Part shown: positions 35,457-47,397 of the stretch, piece by piece
How positions within the stretch are numbered: the first letter of the stretch is position 1
Layout of the letters: every line of letters begins with the position of its first letter
NCBI RefSeq assembly: GCF_943734655.1
Contig: NC_071353.1
Span: 25,344,501-25,408,500 of the forward strand
Length of the DNA: 64,000 nt
Direction: 5' to 3'
Source: Sabethes cyaneus
Taxonomy: Eukaryota; Arthropoda; Insecta; Diptera; Culicidae
Notes under the pieces: generated by a model
What the model saw: the letters and a program-made list of their open reading frames with translations, nothing else
What the model was told of the DNA's origin: nothing
The model's database searches: none
Made by a program: the position numbers and the translations under genes

Positions 35457-35578
35457 CAGCGGTTCCCAATCTTTTTCGGTTCGCGATGCCCCTGGCTGAT
35501 TTCCTTATATTATTCTGCAGTGAACTGAAGTTTTGGCGAACCCCTGGGGGTTCGAGAACCCCCATTTGGGAAACGCTG
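35457..35578. mobile_element. 122 bp hAT-like MITE with 8-bp target duplication
   Basis: The ends CAGCGGTTCCCAA and TTTGGGAAACGCTG form a terminal inverted repeat with one mismatch. CCATAGAA occurs on both sides (35449-35456 and 35579-35586). The empty site ACCATAGAATAAATTC exists in a sister monomer near 37170. Size, ends and duplication length all fit hAT. Confidence 0.92.
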
Positions 35579-35850
35579 CCATAGAATAAATTCTTGTCAC
35601 CAAAAACACCCACATGCCAAATTTTGTTCTATTTGCTTGATTAGTTCTCGAGTTATGCAGATATTTGTGTTTCATTTGTATGGGAGCCCCTCCCACTCTT
35701 AGTGAGGGGAGGGGTCTCTAACCATCACTAAAACCTTTCCTGGCCCCAAATTTGCAAATTTTCACGCCGATTGGTTCAGTAGTTTTTGATTCTATAAGGA
35801 ACATCCCGACTGACAGACAGACAGACAGAAATCCATTTTTATATATAAGA

Positions 35851-36682
35851 TACATATATCATTGTAACACAAATAACCTCCTACTGGTTCTCAAAGCTTA
35901 TACACAATGTGTTGACCTTCTCCTGCAGATCAGTTTAATGTGTGCAATTTAAAATTGATATTTGTCGGTGAATACGATGAAAAAACTCTCCCTTTTCTTT
36001 ACGTTTCGGCTTACTGATTTCCTATTCAGTCATCTTCAGAATATCAAACTAATTATTTCATTTTTACGATTATCTGCTTTCCGTGCGCCAATCGCAAGCG
36101 AGCTGCGTGTCGGAGACTCATTTTTCGAGTTTTTCAGACTGTAGAGCCCACAGACAATTGATTTTATAAAAAGAAATTTGACTCATATTCTACAAATTAT
36201 TTTTTTGCCCCCCGATTTTTCGAGCCAATTTCCAAGGGGGGGGGGGTGACAAAAACTTTAAATATGATTTGCAATGGCCTTAATGGAAAAATGAATCCTT
36301 GTCTGCAATGTTGTAAATTTTCATCACGATGAAGGCTCATCACCTGCTCATCAGCGATTTAAATCTTATCACCTGGCAACTCTATCGTATCCTGATTGCT
36401 CGCGATGAATCGCCGACGCAAAAACTGGTGAGCAAAATATGAATTGATTACGCTCGAAAATACTCGCTCGGTATCTCTGTCTCACACTCATCGCTAATCA
36501 TTGTTAATCGCTGTCATCCAACCGAGAATGTATTTTGCGATGAAACGTAAACAAACATATTTTTTGGCAAATTACAAAAGAAATATTGCTTGTTCAAATA
36601 TTAAACGTTATTCGGATCACATATAATAATTATGAACTTGTCAAACGTCAACATATACTTGCAACGCCATACACAACCAATA
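35851..36682. other. No gene seen between two Helitron-like copies
   Basis: AT-rich sequence with a G run at 36237-36247. No repeat partner was identified. Confidence 0.45.
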
Positions 36683-37448
36683 ACCTAAGCAGGGGAGGGG
36701 TCTTAACTCATCATAGAAAAAATTTCTTCCCCCTAAAAGCCCAATATGCCAAATTTGGTTCAATTTGCTTGATTAGTACTCAAGTTATAAGGAAATTTGT
36801 ATTTCGTTTGTATAGGAGCCCCCCCTCTTAAAGTTGGGAGGGGTCATAATTCACCATAGAAAATTTTCTTGCCCTCGAAAACTTTCACATGCCAAATTTT
36901 GTTCCATTTGCTTGATTAGCTATCGAGTTATGAGGAAATTTGTATTTCATTTGTATTGGAGCCCCCCCTCCTAAGTAGGGGAGGGGTCCCAATTCATCAT
37001 AGAAAAAAATTTTGTCTCCAAAAACACCCACATACCAAATTTGGTTCCATTTGCTTGATTAGTTCTCGAGTTATGAGGAAATTTGTATTTCATTTGTATG
37101 GAAGCCCCCCCTCTTAAAGGGGAGAGGAGTCATATTTCCCCTTCTAAAGTGAGGAAGGGTCCCAATTTACCATAGAATAAATTCTTGTCACCAAAAACAC
37201 CCACATGCCAAATTTTGTTCTATTTGCTTGATTAGTTCTCGAGCTATGCAGAAATTTGTGTTTCATTTGTATGGGAGCCCACCCTCTTAGTGGTGGGAGG
37301 GGCTCTAACCATCACTAAAACCTTTCCTCCCAAACAAATCTCTACATGCAAATTTTCCCGCCGATTGGTTCAGTTGTTTTTGATTCTATAAGGAACATAG
37401 GACAGAGAGACAGACAGACAGACAGAAATCCTTCTTTATAGGTATAGA
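36683..37448 (-). mobile_element. Helitron-like element, copy C (3'-truncated)
   Basis: On the minus strand it starts TCTATACCTATAAAGAAGG, (CTGT)n, and about five ~155 bp monomers, each with a CCAAATTTGGTTCCATTTGC-like phrase and AGGGGAGGGGTC. The CTAG end is missing, so it is truncated. Confidence 0.6.
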
Positions 37449-38153
37449 TGTCGCAAAAATATATATTCCAAGTATCTCAGGTGCTAATAGTCGAACTGAA
37501 AAACCAACATAAATGTTAGGTACATGTTTTTCTGACGGTATAATTCAATATCCGATAGCGCTTTTGCCTGTTTTCCAAAATTGATAAATCAAAGCTACTC
37601 ATCGCGATGAGTCAAAACGCGAGGTATTCGTTTTTAATTGGCATCACTAGCGATTAAATCATTGCATGAAAAAGAGTGAGTGGTAATTCACTTTTCTCTC
37701 ACTCGCATTAAATAATTCTCAGCTAGAAAAGCATTGCCAGAAAATTTGACGTTATGGAATCACCTTTGAGTGTGTTTCGAACCGAATCAGTACTTTTATC
37801 GATGAATAGCAACATTACTTGCCTGGTATCCAACATATCACAGTTCATTCCAATCAAAAATCATATTTGAGCTGGAAATGCCCATATCAAATGACAAACA
37901 AGATGGTTTAACAAAGGTTCTTTTCACCACCAGGTGGATTAAATCGAGTTTTACACACTATTTTGAGTAACTTTTACTCCTTTTATGAGTTCAACGCAGA
38001 AGCTCATTAATGAGCAATATTTACTCAAAAATCAGTTTCACCCAAAATTGGGTAGTACTTACACAAATTACGAGTAAATTTATCTCAGTTAGGCCTAAAT
38101 TACTCAGGATTGAGAAATTGCCTTTACTTATATTTTTGGGCTGTTCCACTTTT
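37449..38153. other. No gene; short TTTACTC-type repeats
   Basis: Near 37960-38100 there are several GAGTAA/TTACTC phrases that may be an old palindromic repeat. Nothing else is supported. Confidence 0.4.
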
Positions 38154-38962
38154 GACGTAGGACTACGTCTTACGGCAAGGTTTAGCTGGGTAGAGTGTCA
38201 TTCCAAAAAATCTTTCTCGAAATTGGTCAGGGTTTGAACGCTAATAGCTTAACGGTTTCCTGTTCCTGATCGATTTTCAATATTTTTGCACCAATCGATC
38301 GGAACATCTTTTAAGAATTGGCTCAAATGAAGAACGTTATTATTTCGTAAGTCTACACTATTGAAAAACTGAAAATAATGAACCATTGTCCAAATCCTCG
38401 CAGCTAGTGATGTCCGTTAATCGTTCGATTAATTCAACTAATCGAATAACTATAAAAATATTCGATTAATTTTTAATCGAATACTGCCAGCACGAGTAGT
38501 TGAATCAATCGAATAGTTCAAAGGAAATAATATGAATGCGAATAATCCCCGAACAATGGCCGCTAATCGTTCATAATCGTTCGATTAATCGAATTAATAA
38601 AAAAAGTATACGAATATTTCTAATCGAATACCACTAGTACGAATAGTTGAATTAATAGATTAGTGCAGAAAACGCTCGCCGATTAATCGGTAATCGAATA
38701 TTGAAAATTTCGGACATCACTATTTACGGCGCTTAAACCTATACCAATTTGATATCTGTGCTTGGGAAGTGCCTCAGAGTACAAAACCACCCCTCTTCTT
38801 GAACCGATGTTATCGTTTCAGGATTAAATCTAGTCCAATGTGATGTCCTGAAGGTAAAAAATTTTCCTAAACTTTAAAACCGCCCCTTCACTTCAACCGC
38901 CTATAACATTTAAGATTGAAATTAGTCCAAATTGATGTCCTGAAGGTGAAACGTCATCGAAA
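38154..38962 (+). mobile_element. Element D, copy 3 (diverged, 3'-incomplete)
   Basis: It starts GACGTAGGACTACGTCTTAC and shares GCTAATAGCTTAACGGTTT and CAATCGATCGGAA with copies 1 and 2. Three of the ~94 bp units can be seen after 38727 (AAACCTATACCAATTTGATA and two relatives ending in GATGTCCTGAAGGT). The 3' end present in copies 1 and 2 is absent. It is interrupted by a TIR element at 38405-38722. Confidence 0.7.
38405..38722. mobile_element. 318 bp hAT-like TIR element
   Basis: The ends TAGTGATGTCCG and CGGACATCACTA are a perfect 12-bp inverted repeat. The interior is AT-rich with repeated TTCGATTAAT words. It lies inside element D copy 3, where copies 1 and 2 are continuous. Flanks share only 4 of 8 bases, so the target duplication has decayed or the class is different. 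Confidence 0.75.
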
Positions 38963-39837
38963 AGTGAGCCTTTTGCCAGATTATATCCATATAGGTAAAG
39001 TAAGAATTTGTTCGGAACTGTTCTCTTGCATTAGTACATGTGACGTGACGCAGAATACAACTACATTTCGTTGAGGGATCGTCAAGCCGCCAACAGCCGT
39101 CCATGATATGGAAAAAGGCGCTCCAGGCTAACAAGAGAAGAATAGCCTTTCTTCGCGTGCCTCCTTTCGTTTCAGTATACGATCTTAGTTTCTATTTACT
39201 GGAATTGGTTACTCGATCACTGCACCGCTAAGGTTGGTCGTATTTCGGCTGGTACCATAAGTATGTAGGCATAGGAGTCGCCGGATAAGGGGTTGAGAAC
39301 CACCGTGGGGTCTATATTATTCCTGCAGGTATAAGATGCTTAACAGTGTTAGACATTACTAGACCAAGGCAACGAAAAAACCAACGATTGGAAGCTTGCA
39401 ATATGTAACTGTAAGCCTGTCAATTTTCTGGAAAGTACCTGTATTCTATCCTACCTATTGAGGGTCTGCAAGCTAGAGTGGAAGAGGTCTACGGTATGTT
39501 CGGAATGGATACACCATTTTCCTGAGCTGCGGCAATACACTCGAGCAGGGTACAGCCTTTATTGTAATGGACGACATGTAGAAGCGCTTAATTGGGTGGT
39601 GCTCAATTGACAGCTGGATGGGCAAGCCTTCGATTCGTTAACTTCGCTCCTTCCAAATAAATGGCCATATGAAGTACCTACTTCGGGCATAGCCTCCCTT
39701 ATAGATATACCTAAAAATCACTGCAGCAGACCGACTCGCAAATCGCTCACGTTTTAATTGATGGAAGACACTTCTCGAATATCATCGGAGTTAAAACCTA
39801 TCGTGGCGCAAACATAGATTCTGATTAAAGGGTGTCC
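38963..39837. other. No feature seen
   Basis: Mixed-composition DNA without a supported frame or repeat. Confidence 0.45.
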
Positions 39838-40432
39838 CCTTGTGTTGCATCAACAGAGGAAGCAGACGCTTCTGTAGACATTTCTGGAGGTAGATCTGCC
39901 CGTTTACAGTCCCGGTAACCACGAACGACACACTATGTTTGCCACATGAGCAGATCGCTTGCCAAATCATGTATTTCTTGGCAAACTTTAAAAGTTTCTG
40001 CTTCCTTACTTCCTCCGGAATAACAAACTTGTGCTGGGTGGTGATGAACAGTAGCCCCAGAAGCTACCGGAAGTCCACCTCGACGTTAGTCTCATCATCC
40101 ATGATGAGACAATGAGGCTTCGTCAGCATCTGGCTGTACAATTTCCGGGCCCGTGATTTTTCCACCGTATTTTGACGTTCGTCACAATTTGGAGCCTACT
40201 GAACGTTGCACGTGGACAGTCCGTCCCGGTCCTTGGCTCTCTGAACGAAAGACTTGGACAGATTCAACTTTTTGGCCACATTCCTGACCGAAGCATTGGA
40301 ATTCCGCTTAAACGCTTTCACGACACGCTTGTGATCCTGATCACATTCTGACCGCATTTCTCCATCCGTTCAATGCTCAGAGTTTCGTAGTAACGTTTAA
40401 TCACACAACTCACCGTTGGCTGCATGATTCCG
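39838..40432 (-). pseudogene. Mariner-superfamily (ITmD37E-like) transposase fossil 1
   Basis: The minus-strand translation contains an N-terminal helix-turn-helix piece (VIKRYYETLSIER), NVAKKLNLSKSFVQRAKDR, the first catalytic block IMDDETNVEVDF, FAKKYMIWQAICSCGK and a stretch ending in KRLLPLLMQH. These are the usual blocks of mosquito DD37E-type transposases. The part with the second Asp and the Glu is missing, and stops and frameshifts break the frame. It is inactive. Confidence 0.8.
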
Positions 40433-40864
40433 AGTCAAGGGGTGTCTCACTTCGCAATTTTGCATTAGCTTTTTACATCATTTGCATTCATTGCAAAAAT
40501 GCAAGCGAGATTTTTTTTGCGGCCAAATTTTTTTATTTGCTGCAACCGTGGATGCAAAACGATATTTGCAGTGATTGCAGCATTTGCAGTGAATATATTT
40601 AATATAAATCTAGTCAGATGCCCCTAGTTCCGAGTTGTATTCGGATGTCCCGATGAAAGAGTTATGGATTTTCCAGGTGCACAAAATCAATCGCGGCGTA
40701 ACTTTTCGGGTTCGAATTTACGAAAAAATGACATCGATAAAAATACAGTGTAACAAAATATTCCAAACTACTTCTACCCTAATTTACAAGAGATAATTAT
40801 TAGTAATTTTCTACAGCATTTTTTCTGTGATGCAATTTTATGTAGAACACCGTTAAATTGTAGT
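40433..40864. other. No gene; TGCATT/TGCAA-rich stretch
   Basis: Near 40460-40600 there are many TTGCATT/TTGCAGT words. It may be the degenerate flank of the transposon. Confidence 0.4.
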
Positions 40865-42420
40865 TCTATTGTGATATTGCTCGGGTGTAGGCTGTATTCT
40901 GTACTGCATTTCTTTTTGCTATAATCGCTATTGAGTGAGCCATAATGCGTAATATTATTTTTTATGCATGCGTTTGTTAAGATTTTACCCTTCTTTTATT
41001 ACCCACTATGTTGCTTATGTCAGTATTATCTTTAATTATCGCTGGCGCGGCTAATCTACTAATAGGGTAAAGAACCGGTTTTAAGCAGTCTAAGCGGGTC
41101 ACTGATTGTTTTACCTTATTACAAGCGATGGGTTGACTAAGTGGGGGATATCAGCATACCAATCTTCTTGCTATCTTTAGTTCTTCAAGCTGTTACCATT
41201 GGAAGACACTATTGTTCAGCTAAACTTTTGATTTTTCGCTTTAAAAGTTCGAGCGGTGGAACTAATTTTGATCATACCGAACATATTTTCACCCTTAAGG
41301 TGCTTTGTTAAGCAATCCTGAAATCAGAATTTTTTTACGTCCCCATAAAAAATCACTCGAACTATTGCCCCTATTCAGTAAATTCGCGTTCCTATCCGCG
41401 ACCTACTAATCGGCATCTGATGTGTAATCGGCATAGATGCGTAAAATGCCATCTGTCTAAATTGTTTATCGGGGCATACACTCACCGCACCGTTCGGAAA
41501 ACGGTATTCGTCGTCTCTTTTATTCTCTAGTGTTCTTATGGGAAACTGCGAGTTTGACGTCTCACTCGCTGTTCATAAGGATGGTGGGAGAACAAAAGAG
41601 GTAAACATACAAAGTACAGACGGTCCTACTCAGAACAGTGTTGTCAAAGCAAATAACATTGAAACACATCGTTGCTTCATTAAATCAATGAGAAAATCTT
41701 CGAAAATTGTTGAAAAAGCTGTTTTTTCTGTTGTTTTTAATGAAGAAAAACTAATTATGGATATACATTTCTCTTGAAAGTATTGAACCACGTTTTCACC
41801 ATTGGAGGTTTCAGTTAATTTCAAACCTATAATTCTTATTTCCAGAACCGAAGCAGTGTCTTGGCAACACGATAGTTTATCAGTTGTGCTGCAGCTGCTG
41901 CTACTGGTGAACAGGTTCCGTCAATTCAGAATTTGTTTTCAGTTTTGTTATAAAATAATAAAACTTTCGGCTAGTGACAAAGCCTTAGATAATAGGAAAA
42001 AAAGATAGTGAATAATATGGTATGTGACAATTGAGTGCTTGACTTTTAGAGTGGTTGTAATCAGTGCTGAAAATTGTGATGGATTCGTTAGTAGCGAGGT
42101 GGCGATTTTGGACAACAATTTTTAATTCATCATATTTCTTGTCGGAAACCCAGTAAATTGTGTTTGTGTGAATCAAATGTCTGGTTAAGTGATTTGTGAA
42201 GATTATCCTACCAAAAGATTTTGAAAATATGAATAAAAAAGTGCATTTTCGGCTCATTTTTTCATAACTGATTAAAATAGGTGACACTGCTTAACTCGTT
42301 CCTTACCCTATTATTAAATGTAAGAGAGACTTTTACACTGTCAAGCAGGTTTCTTCAGGTAATATAGAATTCAGCACTAAAAAGGGTAATGAGGGGCATG
42401 AGAATAGACCCGAGAGGAAC
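40865..42420 (-). repeat. tRNA-derived SINE, copy 3, split by a TIR element
   Basis: The left part (40865-41061) shares TGCATTTCTTTTTGCTATAA and CGCTATTGAGTGAGC with copy 2. The right part (42312-42420) shares CACTGTCAAG, GAATTCAGCAC and GGGTAA..GAGGGGC in the same order. The 1.25 kb between is a TA-flanked insertion. Confidence 0.65.
41062..42311. mobile_element. 1,250 bp TA-flanked TIR element
   Basis: The ends ATAGGGTAAAGAAC and GTTCCTTACCCTAT form an inverted repeat with one mismatch, flanked by TA on both sides. Its position inside a SINE supports insertion. There is no transposase frame. Tc1/mariner-type by its target, non-autonomous. Confidence 0.7.
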
Positions 42421-45136
42421 AGTGAAAACAATCAAATTTTGAACCCCGTCTCAATGAGCTTCACCCGCTATGCGAGCGCCTGCAATAAGTGCGTCATCCG
42501 GGCCCATCAGAACCGGGAGCGCCCACCGCTGCAAATGCATTTCAATACGCTCGTTGAGATTTAAATTGTTTCAAACACTTTTGACACTCAATTACGCAAA
42601 TTGGAGTGGCCCTGAGTGGGGGCCGAGGAAAATTAAAACCCTTTGCGGTTCGGCAACTTTCACCAGAACATGCGTCACCGGGCAGAGCTCGGACTTGACA
42701 ACGGCTTTCGATTCATGTCGTGAACATACGTATGTTTTCGAGTTTTTTTTTCTTCACTCTTTCACTAAAAGGTAATTATGGAGAGTGGAACCGAGCCAAT
42801 GTGACGCACAGCCAACATTGATAAAACGAACAGAATCGAATCTATTTTTGCAGATGATTGAAAGGATCTGCATTTAGATTGGAACGAGCAAAAAAATGAT
42901 TACCAAATCTGCCGCTCGGCTCATTTTAAGAGATTTTTTTTTTGTAACTGAGCCCATTCAACAGATTAATTTTGGCAGTTCACAGCAAAACAGAACAACA
43001 AGAGTTTTTTTTTGTTCAATAACTCAGCTTATGTAAATTGAAATTTCGTCTTCCTCGACCATAAACATTATCTCGCACACATACACTCCTCAATCAGTGC
43101 TTTCTGTGACCTATAACGGATATGGAGCATGAAAGCTTTGAGCTGTACTGCCTTGTCTTGATACTGCCGTTCCAAATGCACACCGCCAAAATAGATTCAA
43201 TCTTTCATGGAATTCATTTTTCCTCATTTTTCACGGAAACTCTCACTTTTGCCACACCAGATCGAATGGAAGGGCTTTCGCTGTTTTGACAGCAAGACAG
43301 AATTTGCGCGAAGATGGAAATGAACCTACCGGGATTAAAGAAGATGATCCTTCCTCGACCACTTGCAGCGGACGAAAGCAGCTACGAAGTGGCTGCGAGA
43401 CGTTCCGATTGGTGGGGCCGGCCGCCGTCGAGGCTCTCATCATTTACTGCGGACGCGAATGGCGCTCTTCAGTTGAATAATTACTTTCTGTAGATTGAAG
43501 CATTGCAAAGTTTTTTTTTCTTCGGCGCACAACCAACAACAAGCACTGCTGTCCTGTTGGTACTAAAGCATGATTCAACCAATAGAACGGAAAGAGCAAT
43601 TGAAGGCAAGTTTTTCCGTTTTTCCGTTTTTTCCTTAGACTGAAAACCAATTTTCGTCTTTTGGGCGCACTCGAGTGGCTTCACTTTGCGGCATTTGTTG
43701 ATGAGTGGACGATAGGCTAGAAGAGGAAGAAATGATTCAAAATCATACAAAGTCACTTTAATCCACCTAAAAGTATAAAATATAAATAAGACATTTTAAC
43801 CTCCTTGTTCTAAGATCCTTAACGCTGCCTTAAACGCTGCCTTAACGAACTAACAGAGTGCTGGACTTGCTGGAACCAACGAAGATTCTACGCTTATTCA
43901 AAACAAACTGCAAGTCGACCTTTGATATGCTAAATATTTCAGTTTAAATTTTTAATATTTATTCATAGAAAGAGTTCTATGACGTTTCTCCGCTCCGCAC
44001 TTTCAAATCAATATTTTTTTGGAAATTAACGTAACCTTTCTTCGGTGAGGAAGGTAAAACTCAATTTTTACGGTGGGAGTAAATCAAAGACTTTTGTTCG
44101 CGATGAAAACTTTAGCCTATACCAGAGTGCCCTCCGCTTCTTGGTGTACACATCGAGAGAAAAACGGCACGGTTTTCGATTACCTACTCGCAGCAATGGG
44201 AAAAAAACTTCTACGGAAAAATGTCAATGACAAACGAAACGGAAGCAAATCCGGTGTGAAAATGATGGAGAAATCCGTCAGTTTTTAGCTTACGCTTGGT
44301 TACGATTGTTTGTCCAACTTTTCTTTCGATTTTTAAGCAATGGCACTGATAGTTAGTAGTGTAATTTTCTCGAAAAAACTAAGACTTTTAAGGGCAAGTC
44401 TAATTATTCCTAATGTCAGTACAACGTCTTATTTTCAACATAAATCATGAAACACATTACTCAAAACCGCTTAATTCCAACCATACACGCCAACGAGTAA
44501 TAATCTAATTACAGCGTAATTAAATCGAGCGCTGCAACTCATCTACTAATTATTTTTTATCCAAATTAACCCTTTGAAAAAGTTTTCAGAATCACTTACT
44601 CTGCTCCTCGGGTAAGACGGGCACATGGCAAACCGTATCCGTATGTGCATGAATAATCCGTTAATATGTTTTTCGTACGTGCCGTGCATGCGAGACCGTT
44701 GCTTTCGGGCGTTTTTCCAGGAAACTGGCAGGAATGTTTACAGTAACGCCATGACCCGATGAGAAATTTGAATAAGCAAAGTTTGAGTCGAGAAATTTTT
44801 GTAAAGTCCTTTAACCAGCAGAAAGTAAATATGTTTTCTATCCATCGGTAAGCGTCTAGCTGGGTGTCGCAACTTGTCCCTTTGTGGACCCAAAAAATAT
44901 TTAATAAAATATTAGGACTAAAGATAGATCATTTAAAAACTGAGCACAGTCGAATGCGTGTATTCTTTTATTCAATCTTTCAACGAATGACTTTCTATAC
45001 AGAAAACAAAGGTAACGGGTGAGAACTAAAATTCTGGAATTGTTCTGAGTCCTCTATACTCAACAATTAACGAGCTCAGAGAGAAATGAGAGTATGTATG
45101 TGTTAGCTCTCTCTCTTCTCTTTTTGTTAATATTTT
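42421..45136. other. No recognised gene
   Basis: Moderate-GC DNA with many short frames on both strands and no known motif. Some could be non-coding flank of a gene outside the window. Confidence 0.4.
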
Positions 45137-45775
45137 TTGTTTTGTTTATGTTTGCATTGTTTGCTTAAAATGACGTCGGAACCAGAAGCATTTCAGGAGC
45201 GCATTGTACACTTCTACGAACTGCCACATAAATCTCGGCAAAAAGTGTACGGTACAACATTTAAAAAGCGAATATGTTGCGGTTTCGACTGTTTACCATA
45301 TCCTAAGATGCCCAACAACTATTTGCAAGCACAAGCAAGGTAGTGGAAGACCAGCCAAAATCATGGACGCAGAATGGCTCCGTTCTCTTTCTCGTGCCTT
45401 CAAAAACAAGCCCTTTGGTGTGGCTATTAATTAAGATGTGCACCAGACGAATGTTTGAAGAAAATTGTGATCCCGTTTCTACAAAAACATCATGCAGATG
45501 GACAATACGTGTTTTGGCCGGATAGAACATCATCGCATTACGCCAAAAAACACAATCGTTCCTGAATACCCATTCGATCCCATTTGTACCCAAAAACCTC
45601 GACCCGACAAATCTGTCTCAGTGCATCCAATCGAAAACTTCTTCAGGATTTTGAGTTCCTTGATGTACAAAAATAACTGGAGAGCCACGAATGGCAAACA
45701 ACGCTCCTGTTCGGACATCAAACGGAAGCTTCGCCGAACAGCCGATTACAGACCGTTTTCAAATGTACACTAATT
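45137..45775 (+). pseudogene. Mariner-superfamily transposase fossil, second family
   Basis: The N-terminal piece contains EAFQERIVHFYE, then GSGRPAKIMDAEWLRSLSRA in the next frame. The C-terminal half has YVFWPDRTSSHYAKK (second catalytic Asp region), IPFVPK-like and HPIENFF (Glu region) and MYKNNWRA. The middle with the first catalytic Asp is missing, and several frameshifts are present. It differs from the fossils at 39.8 and 46.7 kb. Confidence 0.7.
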
Positions 45776-45910
45776 TTTTTTCAACAATGGATAATGTATC
45801 GTAAATATCGGTAAATCAGATCTTCTTCATGAATCTTTGTCTTCTTTTGACAGCTTGAGAAAAAAAATCCAAAATTTTAGTTGTCACCCATTAATTATAT
45901 TAGGTACCTA

Positions 45911-46140
45911 AAGCAAAGCAAAGCAAAGCAAAGCAAAGCCTAGGTGCTACATTCCGTTATCGAAACTTGACCTTCTGTTTTTGTACGACAGACTTCGCAG
46001 CCAGCTGTTAGAGTACAGGACAATTGCAGGGCCAGTTGCTACGCTCCTATTGACTCTAACAGCCTCTCCCAGCCGAGATTCGAACATATGACGAATGGCT
46101 TATTAGGCCAGCATCATACCTCGAGGCTAACTGAGAGGCT
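45911..46140 (-). repeat. SINE200-like tRNA-derived SINE with 11-bp target duplication
   Basis: On the minus strand it begins AGCCTCTCAGTTAGCC, has box B ATGTTCGAATCTCGGC, a body containing AGAAGGTCAAGTTTCGATAA and ACGGAATGTAGCACC, and ends in GCTTT units. TTAGGTACCTA flanks it at 45900-45910 and 46141-46151. Body and tail resemble mosquito SINE200 as I remember it. Confidence 0.85.
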
Positions 46141-46444
46141 TTAGGTACCTATATTTGATAAAACAAATCATTCATCATTATTTCAAACAATTTCTCTTAC
46201 TATACTGTTGATAACGCTCATCAGCCGGTGCACACCTTCTATAGCCACGGTTTTGGCCAGCTGGTTTCACCCATTCTTCATCTAACAAACGTATGAATCA
46301 AAACAAATGGACTGATTTTAGCGATTTTTCATGCCTTTCCATAACTGTGCCACCAATGTATCGCCAATAGTAGCAACCCAGTTGTTTACAGAAAAAAATT
46401 GACAGCGTTACCAGTTGATTTGAAAAAGCCAGGGCGAAAACAGT

Positions 46445-46650
46445 CAAGTAACTACGCTCGATGATTCGTTCGTACTGCCAGCTCAACGCCGGAGTGAAGA
46501 AGCTGGACATCGTTAGGCTCTTTGCGTCAGTCGGATATAGTCGATCTGGCATCTTCAACATGCTTTCCCTTCTGGGAAAAGGAGAGCGCGTCGAGCGCTG
46601 CACATTACGGTCGCCTGACGGTGACCACAGACTAACAGACGGGACACTCG
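46445..46650 (+). pseudogene. Helix-turn-helix-like N-terminus of a transposase
   Basis: The frame reads AGVKKLDIVRLFASVGYSRS and then IFNMLSLLGKGERVER, which looks like the DNA-binding N-terminus of a Tc1/mariner-type protein. It is on the strand opposite to the adjoining fossil at 46655-47397, so it is either a separate element or the product of an inversion. Confidence 0.4.
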
Positions 46651-46654
46651 AGTT

Positions 46655-47397
46655 AATTCCATCGTCCAATCAAAAACCCACTTTTTCTTCATGTCTTCCT
46701 CAGATTTAACCTCCTTAGGATGCTTCTGTAGTACCTGCTTCATAATAGTCCAGTATTTTTCAACGGGTCTTAGTTCTGGTGCCTTGGGGGGGGGGGTTCA
46801 TGTCGTTGGGTATGAAAGTAACCCATTTGACTTCGTACCACTCCAAGAAATCCTTTGAATAGTGGCACGAAGCTAGATCCGGCCAGAAGATCGTAGGGCC
46901 CTCGTGTTGCTTCAACAGAGGAAGCAGACGCTTTCTTGAGGCAGTTCTGCCCGTCTTTAGTCCCGGTAGTCACGAACGGCGCACTTCGTGTACCACAGGA
47001 GCAGATCGCTACGCAAATCATGTACTTCTTGGCAAAACTCCTTGAAAACTCCTGTTTCCATATTTCCTCCATAACATCAAACTTGTGCTGAGCGGAAAGG
47101 AAGCTGTTGAAAGTCCGCCTTGACGTAAGTCTCATCATCCATGATGACATAATGAGACTTCGTCAGCATCTGGGTATACAGTTTCCGGGCCCTTGACTTT
47201 CCCAGCGTATTTTGCCATTCGTCACGATTTGGAGCCTTCTGCACTTTGCACGTATGCAGTCTCTCCCGTTCCTTGGCTCTCTGAACGAAAGACTTGGACA
47301 GATTCAACTTTCTGACCACATCTGTGACCAAAGACTGCATAGCGCGAAGACTGCACCAGGTGATGCTAGCGTTTTCTCCAAGTTTTAGGGGTGTCAC
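46655..47397 (-). pseudogene. Mariner-superfamily (ITmD37E-like) transposase fossil 2
   Basis: Minus-strand blocks in order: VVRKLNLSKSFVQRAKERE, KSRARKLYTQMLTKSHYVIM, MDDETYVKADF (first Asp), FAKKYMICVAICSCG, IFWPDLASCH (second Asp, about 46890), VEKYWTIMKQVLQKHPKEV (Glu region, about 46750). It is closely related to the fossil at 39.8 kb. Frames shift several times and a G run lies at 46788-46797. It retains all three catalytic regions but is not translatable. Confidence 0.85.

Larger units (their letters stand above)
34275..35850 (-). mobile_element. Helitron-like element, copy B
   Basis: Read on the minus strand it starts TCTTATATATAAAAATGG, has (CTGT)n, several ~150 bp monomers, the palindromic module, and ends GTCGGGTCAGCTAG next to T. 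Unlike copy A it lacks the CCCAAGTAACA MITE and element D, but it carries its own short hAT-like insertion (35457-35578). Non-autonomous. Confidence 0.65.
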
